Under the pieces are notes generated by a model. It was not told the origin of the DNA and ran no database searches. It was given only the letters and a program-made list of their open reading frames with translations. DNA of 64,000 nucleotides from Pseudomonas putida. GTDB taxonomy: Bacteria; Pseudomonadota; Gammaproteobacteria; Pseudomonadales; Pseudomonadaceae. The stretch is from the NCBI RefSeq assembly GCF_002741075.1, contig NZ_CP016634.1, forward strand, positions 3,130,001-3,194,000, in the 5' to 3' direction. Below are positions 35,733 through 44,718 of this stretch, in pieces (the first letter of the stretch is position 1; every line of letters starts with the position of its first letter). Position numbers and translations under genes: made by a program.

Positions 35733-36560
35733 ATGAACTACAGCAACCCCACCCAGCTGCAAGCCGCCATCCTCGACTGGGCCGGCACCGTGGTCGACTT
35801 TGGCTCCTTCGCCCCGACCCAGATCTTCGTCGAAGCCTTCGCCGAATTCGATGTCCAGGTGTCCATCGAAGAAGCCCGCGGCCCGATGGGCATGGGCAAG
35901 TGGGACCACATCCGCACCCTGTGCGATGTGCCCGAGATTGCCGAGCGCTACCGCAAGGTGTTCGGCCGCACCCCGACCGACGACGACGTCACTGCCATCT
36001 ACGAACGCTTCATGCCCCTGCAGATCGAGAAGATCGCCGTGCATTCGGCGCTGATCCCCGGCGCCCTGGACACCCTGACGGGCCTGCGCAAGGACGGCCT
36101 GAAGATCGGCTCCTGCTCCGGCTACCCGAAAGTGGTGATGGACAAGGTGGTGGAGCTTGCCAAGCAGAACGGCTATGTCGCCGACCACGTGGTGGCCACC
36201 GATGAAACCCCGAACGGTCGTCCGTGGCCGGCCCAGGCGCTGGCCAACGTGATCGCCCTGGGCATCGATGATGTCGCGGCCTGCGTCAAGGTCGACGACA
36301 CCGTGCCGGGCATTCTCGAAGGCCGCCGCGCCGGCATGTGGACCGTCGCCCTGGTGTGCTCGGGCAACGCCCTGGGCCTGACCTGGGAAGGCTATCGCGC
36401 CCTGAGCGCCGAGAAGCTCGAAAGCGAGCGCAAGCGCATCCATGCGATGTTCGAAAGCTCCCGCCCGCATTACCTGATCGACACCATCAACGAGTTGCCG
36501 GAAGTGATCGCCGACATCAACCGTCGCCTGGCCAAGGGCGAGATGCCGCAAGCGTCGTAA
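35733..36560 (+). CDS. phnX: Phosphonoacetaldehyde hydrolase (phosphonatase)
   Basis: A 275-residue HAD-superfamily enzyme that splits phosphonoacetaldehyde into acetaldehyde and phosphate. The nucleophile is Asp15 in [12 protein letters not shown], where an alanine follows as is usual for phosphonatase. The Schiff-base lysine is in the cap segment [12 protein letters not shown] (Lys56). Later HAD motifs are [10 protein letters not shown] and the acidic [11 protein letters not shown]. It completes the phnWX pathway and ends before a strong hairpin. Confidence 0.95.
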   Translation: MNYSNPTQLQAAILDWAGTVVDFGSFAPTQIFVEAFAEFDVQVSIEEARGPMGMGKWDHIRTLCDVPEIAERYRKVFGRTPTDDDVTAIYERFMPLQIEKIAVHSALIPGALDTLTGLRKDGLKIGSCSGYPKVVMDKVVELAKQNGYVADHVVATDETPNGRPWPAQALANVIALGIDDVAACVKVDDTVPGILEGRRAGMWTVALVCSGNALGLTWEGYRALSAEKLESERKRIHAMFESSRPHYLIDTINELPEVIADINRRLAKGEMPQAS

Positions 36561-36570
36561 GCCTCCAGAT

Positions 36571-36597
36571 CGCCGGGGCTGCTATGCAGCCCCGGCG
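36571..36597. terminator. Bidirectional hairpin between phnX and the FMN reductase gene
   Basis: A perfect 12-bp stem, CGCCGGGGCTGC paired with GCAGCCCCGGCG, around a TAT loop lies between the two convergent stops. No long T run follows. Confidence 0.7.
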
Positions 36598-36606
36598 TAT
36601 TGCAGG

Positions 36607-37164
36607 TCAGACCGCGCGGTTGAGCTTCACCCAGGCCGCGAACTTGTCGATGAAGGCCTGCAGGAATGGCCGGGTCTTTTCGTTGAGCTTGCCCGAGTCA
36701 TCGAACAGGCTCGCCGCCCCGCCGAGATAGGCCTCCGGCATTTGCATGCAAGGCATGTCCAGGAACACCAACGACTGACGCACCGCATGGTTGGCCCCGA
36801 AACCGCCAATGGCGCCGGGCGACACGCTCACCACCGCCGCCGGCTTGCCGCTCCAGGCGCTTTGTCCATAGGGCCGCGAGCCTACGTCGATGGCGTTCTT
36901 CAGACCGCCAGGCACCGAGCGGTTGTATTCGGGGGTGACGAACAGCACCGCATCGCTGCGACGAATTTCGTCACGAAAGCGCTTCCACGCCTCGGGGGCG
37001 TCGGCTTCGACATCTTCGTTGTACAGCGGCAGGTCGCCGATTTCGACGACCTTCAGGGCAAGACTGGACGGTGCCAGTTCCCCCAGGGCCCGGGCTACCT
37101 TGCGGTTGTAGGAATCCTTACGCAAGCTGCCGACAACGACCGCTACCGAATAAACCTGGCTCAT
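36607..37164 (-). CDS. NADPH-dependent FMN reductase family (ChrR-like)
   Basis: A 185-residue flavodoxin-fold enzyme. The phosphate-binding loop is VVGSLRKDSYNRKVA and the isoalloxazine-contacting loop TPEYNRSVPGGLKNAID. Relatives are two-electron quinone, chromate or azo reductases that lower oxidative stress. The ATG at 37164 gives the usual MSQVYSVAVVVGS start. It stands alone and converges on phnX. The true substrate cannot be read from sequence. Confidence 0.85.
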   Translation of the reverse strand: MSQVYSVAVVVGSLRKDSYNRKVARALGELAPSSLALKVVEIGDLPLYNEDVEADAPEAWKRFRDEIRRSDAVLFVTPEYNRSVPGGLKNAIDVGSRPYGQSAWSGKPAAVVSVSPGAIGGFGANHAVRQSLVFLDMPCMQMPEAYLGGAASLFDDSGKLNEKTRPFLQAFIDKFAAWVKLNRAV

Positions 37165-37318
37165 GGTGGTGTGCAACCTCTATTGGTTGGGGAAGTTGTA
37201 GTTATAGATGACCGCTCCCTGTTCTCGGAGTTTTTTTCCCGCTCGCGGAAAACTTCCCCCCCGATTCACAGGTCTATGCCTGCAGATATTTCCGATAATT
37301 TCAGAGGTTTTCCCGCAC

Positions 37319-37537
37319 ATGGCAGCAATCCTGGTCGGCCAATTCCACGCACGTGACGCCGAAGGCCGCATCTATCCCGTGCACGAGTTCCAGGAGTCAA
37401 CGCTCCAGCCCGACGGCAGCACCCTCGGCGCGCCGGTCGTCACCTACCGCCTGCCTGTCGGCGACCGGGTCAATCACCTGGGCGAAGATCGCTTCGAACT
37501 GGCCCGCAGCGGTGTCGAGCTCATCCGCATTCCTTGA
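37319..37537 (+). CDS. Small conserved protein of unknown function
   Basis: A 72-residue soluble protein starting MAAILVGQFHARD. The ATG at 37319 has a good ribosome site (CAGAGG) and the upstream 37 codons of the open frame look like non-coding sequence. Its last 17 nt overlap the end of the convergent lysine decarboxylase gene. The composition is beta-rich. I do not recognise a family. Confidence 0.6.
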   Translation: MAAILVGQFHARDAEGRIYPVHEFQESTLQPDGSTLGAPVVTYRLPVGDRVNHLGEDRFELARSGVELIRIP

Positions 37538-39782
37538 GGCAATCGACGGTGTAGATCAGTCCCTGGCCATGGTCCTCGCATTGCAGGCCATGGACATCGG
37601 CGACAAAACCGGGGAATCCGCTATTGAACGCCCGGGCGAAGGCCAGGTAGTCGATGATCGCGCGGGTGGCCTCGGTGAAGCGCTCACCGGGCATGATCAA
37701 CGGTATACCAGGTGGATACGGCACCAGCATCACCGCCGCCACACGCCCCAGCAATGCCTCGATCGGCACGGCCTCCACCTCCCCGCGCACCAGTTGGTCA
37801 TAGGCCTGGGCCGGGCTGATGGCCATTTCCGGCAACCGTGTGAACAGGCGCTTGAGCTGCTTGGCGGTGGCGTTGGCCCGGTAGCAGTCGTGCAATTGCC
37901 CGCACAGATCGCGCAGGCCCAGCCCCTGGTAGCGTGACGGCGCCACGGCCATCACACTGGGCAGGCATTGCCCCAACGGCGTGTTGCCATCGTAGTGACG
38001 CTTGAACTCCAGAAGCTCGGTGAGCAAGGTGCTCCACTTGCCCTTGGTGATGCCCATGGAGAACAACACGAGAAAGCTGTACAGCCCGGTCTTCTCCACC
38101 ACCAGCCCACGCTCCCAGAGAAACTTGCTCACCACCGCCGCCGGGATGCCATGCTCGCCCAAGGCGCCGCCTGCCGTGAGCCCTGGCATCACCAAGGTGA
38201 CCTTGAGCGGGTCGAGCAGCACGTAGTCCTGCTCCACGTCGCCAAAGCCGTGCCATTCGGCGCCCGGTTGCAACAACCAGTCCTGCGCCGCCAGGCGATG
38301 GATCCCTTCGGCTACAGGCGGTTGCCAGATGCTGAACCACCAGTCATCGGCGGCGATGTGCTCACGCAGATTGGCCAAGGCACGGCGAAAACTCAGGGCC
38401 TCGTCGAACATCTCCTGCAACAGCGAGCGCCCTGCCGGGCCTTCCATCATGCTCGAGGCCACATCCAGGGACGCCAGGATGCTGTACTGCGGCGAGGTAG
38501 AGATGTGCATCATGAAGGCTTCATTGAAGCGGTCACGGTCCAGTTGCCGCTGGCTGCCGTCCTGCACATGGATCATCGACGCCTGACTGAACGCTGCAAG
38601 CAGCTTGTGGGTGGAATGGGTGCTGAACACCAGCGGGCTGTCATCGATGCGCGCAGTACCCATGGCGTAGCGCCCGGCAAAGAATTCATGGAAGGCGGCA
38701 TAGGCGAACCAGGCTTCGTCGAAGTGCAATACCTCGACGCTGGCGCCGAGCTCCTGCTTGATCAGCCCGGCGTGATAGCACAAGCCGTCGTAGGTGGAGT
38801 TGGTCACCACAGCCAGGCGAATGCGCGACGTCCGCCCACGGGCCAGGGGGTTGGCCTTGATCTTCGCCTGGATCGAAGCTGGGCTGAATTCGCTCAGCGG
38901 GATCGGGCCGATGATGCCCAGCTCGTTGCGTTCTGGGCACAGGTAGATCGGGATGGCGCCGGTCATGATGATGGCGTGAACCACCGATTTGTGGCAGTTG
39001 CGATCCACCAGGACCAGGTCGTCGCGACCGACCATGGCATGCCAGACGATCTTGTTGGCAGTGGAGGTGCCGTTGATCACGAAGAACGTATGGTCGGCGC
39101 CGAAATTGCGTGCCGCCCGGGCTTCGGCGTCGGCCAGGGGGCCTGTGTGGTCGAGCAGCGAGCCAAGCTCCGGCACTGAGACCGACAGGTCCGAGCGCAA
39201 GGTGTTTTCGCCAAAGAATTGATGGAACGCCTGCCCCACCGGGCTTTTGCGGTAGGCCACGCCACCGCCATGGCCAGGTGTGTGCCAGGAATAGTTCGAT
39301 TGCGCGGTGTGCTGCACCAGGGCCTTGAAGAACGGTGGCAGCAGGCCATCGAGGTAATTGTGGGCGGCGCGGGCGACCTGGCGGGCGAGAAAGGGGACGG
39401 TGTCTTCGAACAGGTAGAGGATGCCGCGCAGCTGATTGAGCTCGCTCATGGCTTCAGCCGGGGCATATTCGAGGGTGACCTGTTCACCGAGGGCGAAGAT
39501 CGGCAAGTCTGGCGCGCGCTGTCGCGCCAGGCGGATCAGCTCGGCCATGCTTTGCAACAGATGGGAGTCCTCGCCGACGCCTTCAGCGGCGATCAGCATG
39601 CAGGCCAGGCCGTGGTGGGTCGCCGCGACCAGCCTGGCTTCGGCCTGGTCGGCGGCGGCCAGGATGGCGAAACCGTCCTGGGCCAACTCTTCGGCAATGC
39701 CACGCACGCGCTCACCGGCGACGCTGTCGGCCTTGATCGCGCGATGGACGATGAGGATGGGGAACTTGAGGTCCTTGTACAT
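37521..39782 (-). CDS. ldcA: Lysine/ornithine/arginine decarboxylase, LdcA-like
   Basis: A 753-residue, PLP-dependent, fold-I decarboxylase. The N-terminal wing domain is followed by the catalytic domain; the PLP lysine is in FSTHSTHKLLAAF, and HFDEAWFAYAAFHEF contains the aspartate that holds the cofactor nitrogen. The sequence agrees at many stretches, from memory, with P. aeruginosa LdcA, which turns lysine into cadaverine and is the main lysine route there. I chose the ATG at 39782. The gene is monocistronic; the preceding dnaQ stop is 115 bp away. Confidence 0.88.
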   Translation of the reverse strand: MYKDLKFPILIVHRAIKADSVAGERVRGIAEELAQDGFAILAAADQAEARLVAATHHGLACMLIAAEGVGEDSHLLQSMAELIRLARQRAPDLPIFALGEQVTLEYAPAEAMSELNQLRGILYLFEDTVPFLARQVARAAHNYLDGLLPPFFKALVQHTAQSNYSWHTPGHGGGVAYRKSPVGQAFHQFFGENTLRSDLSVSVPELGSLLDHTGPLADAEARAARNFGADHTFFVINGTSTANKIVWHAMVGRDDLVLVDRNCHKSVVHAIIMTGAIPIYLCPERNELGIIGPIPLSEFSPASIQAKIKANPLARGRTSRIRLAVVTNSTYDGLCYHAGLIKQELGASVEVLHFDEAWFAYAAFHEFFAGRYAMGTARIDDSPLVFSTHSTHKLLAAFSQASMIHVQDGSQRQLDRDRFNEAFMMHISTSPQYSILASLDVASSMMEGPAGRSLLQEMFDEALSFRRALANLREHIAADDWWFSIWQPPVAEGIHRLAAQDWLLQPGAEWHGFGDVEQDYVLLDPLKVTLVMPGLTAGGALGEHGIPAAVVSKFLWERGLVVEKTGLYSFLVLFSMGITKGKWSTLLTELLEFKRHYDGNTPLGQCLPSVMAVAPSRYQGLGLRDLCGQLHDCYRANATAKQLKRLFTRLPEMAISPAQAYDQLVRGEVEAVPIEALLGRVAAVMLVPYPPGIPLIMPGERFTEATRAIIDYLAFARAFNSGFPGFVADVHGLQCEDHGQGLIYTVDCLKECG

Positions 39783-39897
39783 CGGCAACTACTCCCTTCT
39801 CAGGACGGGTCCGTCCTTTCAGGGTAGAAGCTGGCCGATCAGGGTGCGAGGCGGGTTGGGAACCCTGGGCTGCTCTGCAGCCCTGGCATGTGAAAAA

Positions 39898-40653
39898 TCA
39901 GCCCGCGGCCGGCTCGGTCAATGCCTGCCACATCGAAGGTGCCCCAGCCGACTTGGCGATCGCCGCAAGGCGCTCGGCATGGGCTTCGAGCTCTTCGGCG
40001 CTGGCCAAGATCACCCGCCCCGGCTGGCGCCCGGTGATGCGCCGGATCTCGCTGCCCGTGCCGCCCTCGCCCGACGCGTCGCCGTCAGCGCCGTGGGCCG
40101 CCAGCGACAGGCTGGTTTGGCCACCGGTCATCGCCAGGTAGACGTCGGCCAGCAGTTCCGAGTCGAGCAGTGCGCCGTGCAGTTCACGGCCGGAGTTGTC
40201 GATGCCGTAGCGTTTGCACAACGCGTCGAGGCTGTTGCGCTGGCCTGGGTGACGGGCCCGCGCCAGCATCAGGGTATCGATGACGGTGCAGTACTGGGAC
40301 ACATCGGTGCGGTCGTGCTGCCCCAACAAGGCGAATTCGTTGTTGATGAAGCCAACGTCGAACGCCGCATTGTGGATGACCAGGTGCGCGCCCTTGATGT
40401 ACTCGAAGAACTCCTCGGCGACATCGGCAAAACGCGGCTTGCCGATCAGGAAGGCATCGGTGATGCCGTGCACCCCGATCGCGCCTTCGTCACTCTCGCG
40501 GTCCGGTTGCAGATAGACGTGGAAGTTGCGCCCGGTCAGGCGACGGCCGATGACCTCGACGCACCCGATTTCGATGATTCGATGGCCTTCGGTGACCGGC
40601 ATGCCGGTGGTTTCAGTGTCGAGAACGACGTACCGGTTGACTTGCTGCTCCAC
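39898..40653 (-). CDS. dnaQ: DNA polymerase III epsilon subunit (3'-5' proofreading exonuclease)
   Basis: A 251-residue DEDDh exonuclease. The three motifs are VVLDTETTG (Asp and Glu), IHNAAFDVGF (Asp) and HGALLDSELLADV (His and Asp). A C-terminal extension contains the segment that binds the alpha subunit DnaE. It proofreads replication errors. The reading frame before MNRYVV-like sequence has no ATG, and I took a GTG at 40653 preceded by GGAG. It is the last of a minus-strand set methyltransferase, rnhA, dnaQ. Confidence 0.9.
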   Translation of the reverse strand: MEQQVNRYVVLDTETTGMPVTEGHRIIEIGCVEVIGRRLTGRNFHVYLQPDRESDEGAIGVHGITDAFLIGKPRFADVAEEFFEYIKGAHLVIHNAAFDVGFINNEFALLGQHDRTDVSQYCTVIDTLMLARARHPGQRNSLDALCKRYGIDNSGRELHGALLDSELLADVYLAMTGGQTSLSLAAHGADGDASGEGGTGSEIRRITGRQPGRVILASAEELEAHAERLAAIAKSAGAPSMWQALTEPAAG

Positions 40654-40737
40654 GCGGGGGCTCCAACTTGCATCACAAAACGAAGCCGGGGATTGTACCC
40701 CAAATGGCAATGACCTTGTGGAAGCGCTGCCAGATCG

Positions 40738-40849
40738 CCCCCGGGGCCGCTGCGCAGCCATCGCGGCACACGGCCTCGCCTACAGAAACAGCGCTGCCTT
40801 CACGTCCGCCGGTGTACCTGGGAGCGGGTTTAACCGCGAAGAATGCGGC
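40738..40849. repeat. Pair of REP-like sequences
   Basis: A stretch near 40738-40785 (CCCGGGGCCGCTGCGCAGCC to GCCTACAG) and another at 40821-40849 (GGAGCGGGTTTAACCGCG followed by AAGAATGCGGC) resemble the two arms of P. putida REP elements, here degenerate. They fill most of the 208-bp gap between dnaQ and rnhA. Confidence 0.55.
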
Positions 40850-40861
40850 ACAGTGCAGGGC

Positions 40862-41308
40862 TCAGCGCTTGGCCCGCACCTCGTCGACGCCGCGGTTGGC
40901 CAATTGGTCGGCACGCTCGTTGCCCGGATGGCCGATATGCCCGCGCACCCACTTCCAAGTCACCTTGTGGCGGTTGACCTGCTCGTCGAGCTGCTGCCAG
41001 AGGTCGGCGTTCTTTACCGGTTCCTTGGCCGCGGTCTTCCAGCCGCGCTTCTTCCAGTTGGCCATCCACTCGTTGATGCCTTTCATCACGTACTGCGAGT
41101 CGGTGGTCAGCACCACCTCGCATTCACGCTTGAGTGCCATCAGCCCCTGGATCGCCGCCATCAGTTCCATGCGGTTGTTGGTGGTTTCGCGCTCGCCGCC
41201 CCACAGTTCCTTCTCGACGCCTTTGTAAACCATCAGCACACCCCAGCCGCCAGGGCCAGGGTTGCCCTTGCAGGCACCATCGGTGTAGATCTCGACGCTC
41301 TCGCTCAT
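40862..41308 (-). CDS. rnhA: Ribonuclease HI
   Basis: A 148-residue enzyme that cuts the RNA strand of RNA/DNA hybrids. All four carboxylates occur at the E. coli positions: Asp10 (IYTDGACKG), Glu48 (NNRMELMA), Asp70 (LTTDSQYV) and Asp134 (NERADQLAN). The start at 41308 is the [10 protein letters not shown] beginning. It sits between the methyltransferase and dnaQ genes, which in pseudomonads is a stable order; rnhA and dnaQ often lie together. Confidence 0.95.
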   Translation of the reverse strand: MSESVEIYTDGACKGNPGPGGWGVLMVYKGVEKELWGGERETTNNRMELMAAIQGLMALKRECEVVLTTDSQYVMKGINEWMANWKKRGWKTAAKEPVKNADLWQQLDEQVNRHKVTWKWVRGHIGHPGNERADQLANRGVDEVRAKR

Positions 41309-41347
41309 GTACCGCCTTTTCACTCTGTGATATCGACCGCAGGCCCG

Positions 41348-42106
41348 TCAGGGCTCGCTGTGACGACGATTGACCTTGGCAAGCGGCAACGGCAGCAGCT
41401 TGCCCATGGGCTCGCGGCGCTCCAGACGCAGCGGCCGCAGGCCGACCACCATCTTGCGCGCCACCACCAGGTAGACCCCGCCGCCAGCAGTCTGCCAGCC
41501 ACCGGCCATGCGCTCCCAACCGGCCAGGCGCTGTTGCCAGGCCGGTGAGGCAAGCGGCGGACGATAGCACCCGAAGCGGCGTTTCTCCAGCGCGAAGCCG
41601 AGCAGGTTGAGCCAGTCGCCAAGACGCGACGGCGAGATGCAACGGGCCTTGCGCAAGGCGCCGTGGCTGAAGAAATGGCGCATGCCCCAACTGCTCCAGG
41701 GGTTGATCCCGACGATCAGCAGGTGCCCTCCCGGACGCACGGCGCTGGCGGCCTCGCGCAGCAGGCCATGGGGCGAAAGGCTGAAGTCCAGGCCATGCTG
41801 CAGCACCACCACGTCGGCGGCATGCTCGGACAGCGGCCAGGCCTGCTCTTCGCAGACGATCTCCACCCCAGGCAAGGGCGCACCCAGGCGCACGTTACGC
41901 TGCACCTGAGGCGCATTGGGCGGCGGCTCGGCACAAGGGCCGTAATGCACCAGAAAGCCGCCGAAGAAGCGGGCAAGCTCATCCTCGAGGAGTTTTTCCT
42001 CCTCGCGCAACATCAACTGCCCGAGCGGCCCGTTGAACCACTCACGGGCCAGGCTCATCAGCTCGATCCAGTCAGGATCGGCCTGGGCAAAGGCTTTGTC
42101 GGTCAT
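41348..42106 (-). CDS. Class I SAM-dependent methyltransferase
   Basis: 252 residues with a truncated Rossmann pattern: [15 protein letters not shown], then [12 protein letters not shown] (the usual motif II strand) and [13 protein letters not shown]. Motif I is not canonical, and the substrate is unknown. In other gamma-proteobacteria the gene next to rnhA/gloB is YafS-like; this is consistent with it. It is divergent from gloB with an 82-bp gap and upstream of rnhA with a 39-bp gap. Confidence 0.85.
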   Translation of the reverse strand: MTDKAFAQADPDWIELMSLAREWFNGPLGQLMLREEEKLLEDELARFFGGFLVHYGPCAEPPPNAPQVQRNVRLGAPLPGVEIVCEEQAWPLSEHAADVVVLQHGLDFSLSPHGLLREAASAVRPGGHLLIVGINPWSSWGMRHFFSHGALRKARCISPSRLGDWLNLLGFALEKRRFGCYRPPLASPAWQQRLAGWERMAGGWQTAGGGVYLVVARKMVVGLRPLRLERREPMGKLLPLPLAKVNRRHSEP

Positions 42107-42188
42107 TGCGTTCTCCCTCGAAGGTTCTCCGTCCGCGCCATCGCGGCTAAGATGCCCTCATGTTCACGCCAGGCGATTCGGTACGCAC

Positions 42189-42956
42189 ATGATACAGATC
42201 GATGCTCTTCCCGCTTTCTCCGACAATTACATCTGGCTGTTACAGGATACTGCCAAACGCCGCTGCGCGGTGGTCGACCCCGGCGATGCCACCCCGGTGC
42301 AGGCCTGGCTGGCGGCCCACCCCGGCTGGGTGCTGGAGGACATCCTGATCACCCACCACCACCATGACCATGTCGGCGGCGTCGAGGCGCTCAAGCAGGC
42401 CACCGGCGCCCGTGTCTGCGGCCCGGCCAAGGAGCGCATCCCGGCCCGTGACGTGGCGCTGGGCGATGGCGACCAGGTGCAGGTGCTGGGCCTGGACTTC
42501 GAGATCATCGCCGTGCCCGGCCATACCCTGGGGCATATTGCCTATTACAGCGCGCCGCTGCTGTTCTGCGGCGATACCCTGTTCGCCGCCGGTTGCGGGC
42601 GCCTGTTCGAGGGTACTCCCGAACAGATGCACCAGTCCCTGTCGCGGCTGGCCGCACTGCCCGCCGAGACCCGTGTGTACTGCACCCACGAGTACACCTT
42701 GAGCAACCTGCGTTTCGCCACGGCCGTGGAGCCAGGAAACCCGCACGTAGCCCAACGATTCGCCGACGTTACCCAAATGCGGAGTGAAAATCGCATCAGC
42801 TTGCCCTCGACCATCGGTCTGGAGCTTCTTACCAACCCGTTTCTTCGTACCGCTGAAACATCAGTTAAACAAAAAGCAGACGAATGGAAGGGGCATTCCA
42901 ATGCAAGCCAAGCCTCTGTTTTTGCTGCCTTGAGGTCTTGGAAAGACACCTTCTGA
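42189..42956 (+). CDS. gloB: Hydroxyacylglutathione hydrolase (glyoxalase II)
   Basis: A 255-residue metallo-beta-lactamase-fold enzyme that turns S-D-lactoylglutathione into lactate and glutathione. The metal motif T-H-H-H-H-D-H lies at 55-61, with further ligands in [18 protein letters not shown] and CTHEYT. The C-terminal R-x-x-K-D-x-F-like tail is present as RSWKDTF. The start at 42189 is the [17 protein letters not shown] beginning. Confidence 0.95.
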   Translation: MIQIDALPAFSDNYIWLLQDTAKRRCAVVDPGDATPVQAWLAAHPGWVLEDILITHHHHDHVGGVEALKQATGARVCGPAKERIPARDVALGDGDQVQVLGLDFEIIAVPGHTLGHIAYYSAPLLFCGDTLFAAGCGRLFEGTPEQMHQSLSRLAALPAETRVYCTHEYTLSNLRFATAVEPGNPHVAQRFADVTQMRSENRISLPSTIGLELLTNPFLRTAETSVKQKADEWKGHSNASQASVFAALRSWKDTF

Positions 42957-43056
42957 TAACCTCAAGATATATCGCATCCCGTTGTCAACGGTTGACCCAG
43001 GGGGGACCGGTTTCTAGAATCGCCGAAATTTTTCGCCCGGAAACCTGTCCCAGCCG

Positions 43057-44484
43057 ATGTCTTCCCGTAGCCGCAGAACCTCTCATTCCGTCGCTCTGAC
43101 GCGTCTGGCCCAAATCAGCGCGCTGGCTCTGGCCGCCACTTTGGTGGGCTGCCAGAGCACCCGTCAGCTCGACGAATCCGACAGCGTTCGCGCAAGCTAC
43201 CAGGCGCGCGTCAAGCACAAGCCTGCCCCGCTGATGGTCAAGAAAGCCGAGCAAACGCCCCAGGATGTCTGGGAGCGCATGCGCCAGGGCTTCGCCTTGC
43301 AAGACAACATCGACGTCAATCCGCGCATCGAACAGCAACGCCTGTGGTTCGCCAGCAACCCGTCGTTCCTGGAGAACGCTGGCGAGCGTGGCAGCCTCTA
43401 TCTGCACTACATCGTCGAGCGCCTCGAAGAGCGCGACATGCCGCTGGAGCTGGCCCTGCTGCCGGCGATCGAAAGCGCCTACAACCCGATGGCCTACTCC
43501 CGCGCCCATGCGGTCGGCCTGTGGCAGTTCATCCCGTCGACCGGACGCCACTTCAACCTGCGTCAAACCAATTTCTACGATGGCCGACGCGACATCACCG
43601 CATCGACCAACGCCGCGCTCGACTACCTGGGCCGCCTGCACGACATGTTCAACGGCGACTGGCTGCTGGCCCTGGCCGCCTACAACGCCGGTGAGGGCAC
43701 CGTGAGCCGGGCCATCGAGCGCAACGAGCGCCTGGGCCTGCCCACCGACTACTGGAACCTGCCGCTCCCCCAGGAAACCCGCGACTACGTGCCCAAGCTG
43801 CTGGCCCTGTCGCAGGTGGTCATGACCCCGCAAGCCTACGGCGTCAGCCTCAGTCCCATCGCCAACGAGCCTTACTTCGAAGCCGTCGCCATCAACGACC
43901 GCCTTGACCTGTCGCGGGTCGCGGCGTTCGCCGACATCGACGAGGACGAGCTGATCCAGCTCAACCCAGCCTTCAAGAAGCGTATGACCGTGGACGGCCC
44001 CAAGCAGTTGCTGGTGCCCACCGCCAAGGCCCAATTGCTGACCGACAGCCTGTCCAACCTCAAGCCTGAGGAGCTGGTCAGCCTGCAACCGAACAAGGCC
44101 GTGTTCCAAGCCGCCCTGGCGGAAGCCAAAGCCCCTGCGGCGACCCGCAGCTACCGAGTCAAGCGTGGCGACAATTTGGGCGCCATCGCCAAGGCTCACC
44201 GCGTTTCGGTGAGCGACCTGCGGCGCTGGAACCGCCTCTCCGGCAATCACCTTAAAGCCGGCCAAGTACTCGCCCTGCGTGGTGGCAACGCCTCAAGTGG
44301 CGCAGCCAGCCGCGTCGCGGCCTCCAAGCAGCGCTCCACCCAGTACAAGGTCCGCAAGGGCGACTCCCTGTATGCGGTGGCCAAGCGCTTCAACGTCGAG
44401 ATGAAACACCTCAAGCGCTGGAACCCTCGTAGCGGCCACGCCCTCAAGCCTGGGCAGACCCTGACCGTCTACCTGTCGCACTGA
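43057..44484 (+). CDS. mltD: Membrane-bound lytic murein transglycosylase D
   Basis: A 475-residue lipoprotein. The lipobox is ATLVGCQS, with Cys32 as the lipidation site. The GH23 catalytic domain contains AIESAYNPMAYSRAHAVGLWQFIPSTG (catalytic glutamate first) and AYNAGEGTV. Two LysM peptidoglycan-binding modules follow (RSYRVKRGDNLGAIAK and TQYKVRKGDSLYAVAK). It cleaves glycan strands to 1,6-anhydro products at the outer membrane. It is downstream of gloB, as in E. coli. Confidence 0.95.
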   Translation: MSSRSRRTSHSVALTRLAQISALALAATLVGCQSTRQLDESDSVRASYQARVKHKPAPLMVKKAEQTPQDVWERMRQGFALQDNIDVNPRIEQQRLWFASNPSFLENAGERGSLYLHYIVERLEERDMPLELALLPAIESAYNPMAYSRAHAVGLWQFIPSTGRHFNLRQTNFYDGRRDITASTNAALDYLGRLHDMFNGDWLLALAAYNAGEGTVSRAIERNERLGLPTDYWNLPLPQETRDYVPKLLALSQVVMTPQAYGVSLSPIANEPYFEAVAINDRLDLSRVAAFADIDEDELIQLNPAFKKRMTVDGPKQLLVPTAKAQLLTDSLSNLKPEELVSLQPNKAVFQAALAEAKAPAATRSYRVKRGDNLGAIAKAHRVSVSDLRRWNRLSGNHLKAGQVLALRGGNASSGAASRVAASKQRSTQYKVRKGDSLYAVAKRFNVEMKHLKRWNPRSGHALKPGQTLTVYLSH

Positions 44485-44522
44485 CCTCATCGCCTCGGGG
44501 CCGCTGCGCCCCTCCGGGCTAT

Positions 44523-44594
44523 CGCCAGCTCACACAACGACGGCATCATCCTGCAGGAGCTGGCGTTAGCCTGCGATGGGCTGCACCGCAGCCC
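44523..44594. repeat. REP-like hairpins
   Basis: CGCCAGCTC (44523-44531) pairs with GAGCTGGCG (44557-44565), and GGGCTGC (44578-44584) pairs with GCAGCCC (44588-44594). The sequence GGAGCTGGCGTTAGCCTGC with GATGGGCTGC is a common intergenic repeat in the P. putida group. It lies in the 234-bp gap after mltD and could also end that transcript. Confidence 0.5.
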
Positions 44595-44718
44595 CCAGAG
44601 ACAAATCCAGTCACAAAGCCCCACGCCCAGACCCGCGCCAGACACCCTTTTTCCATCCCAGACAAGCTGTTACTGTACCCCGACCAACGCCCCACGCTGC
44701 CTGGATCGGATCACCGAC

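Noticed and set aside
39867..39883. Hairpin GGGCTGC-TCT-GCAGCCC after dnaQ as a terminator
   Set aside because: The stem is only 7 bp and no T run follows on the minus strand, so it is too weak to list.
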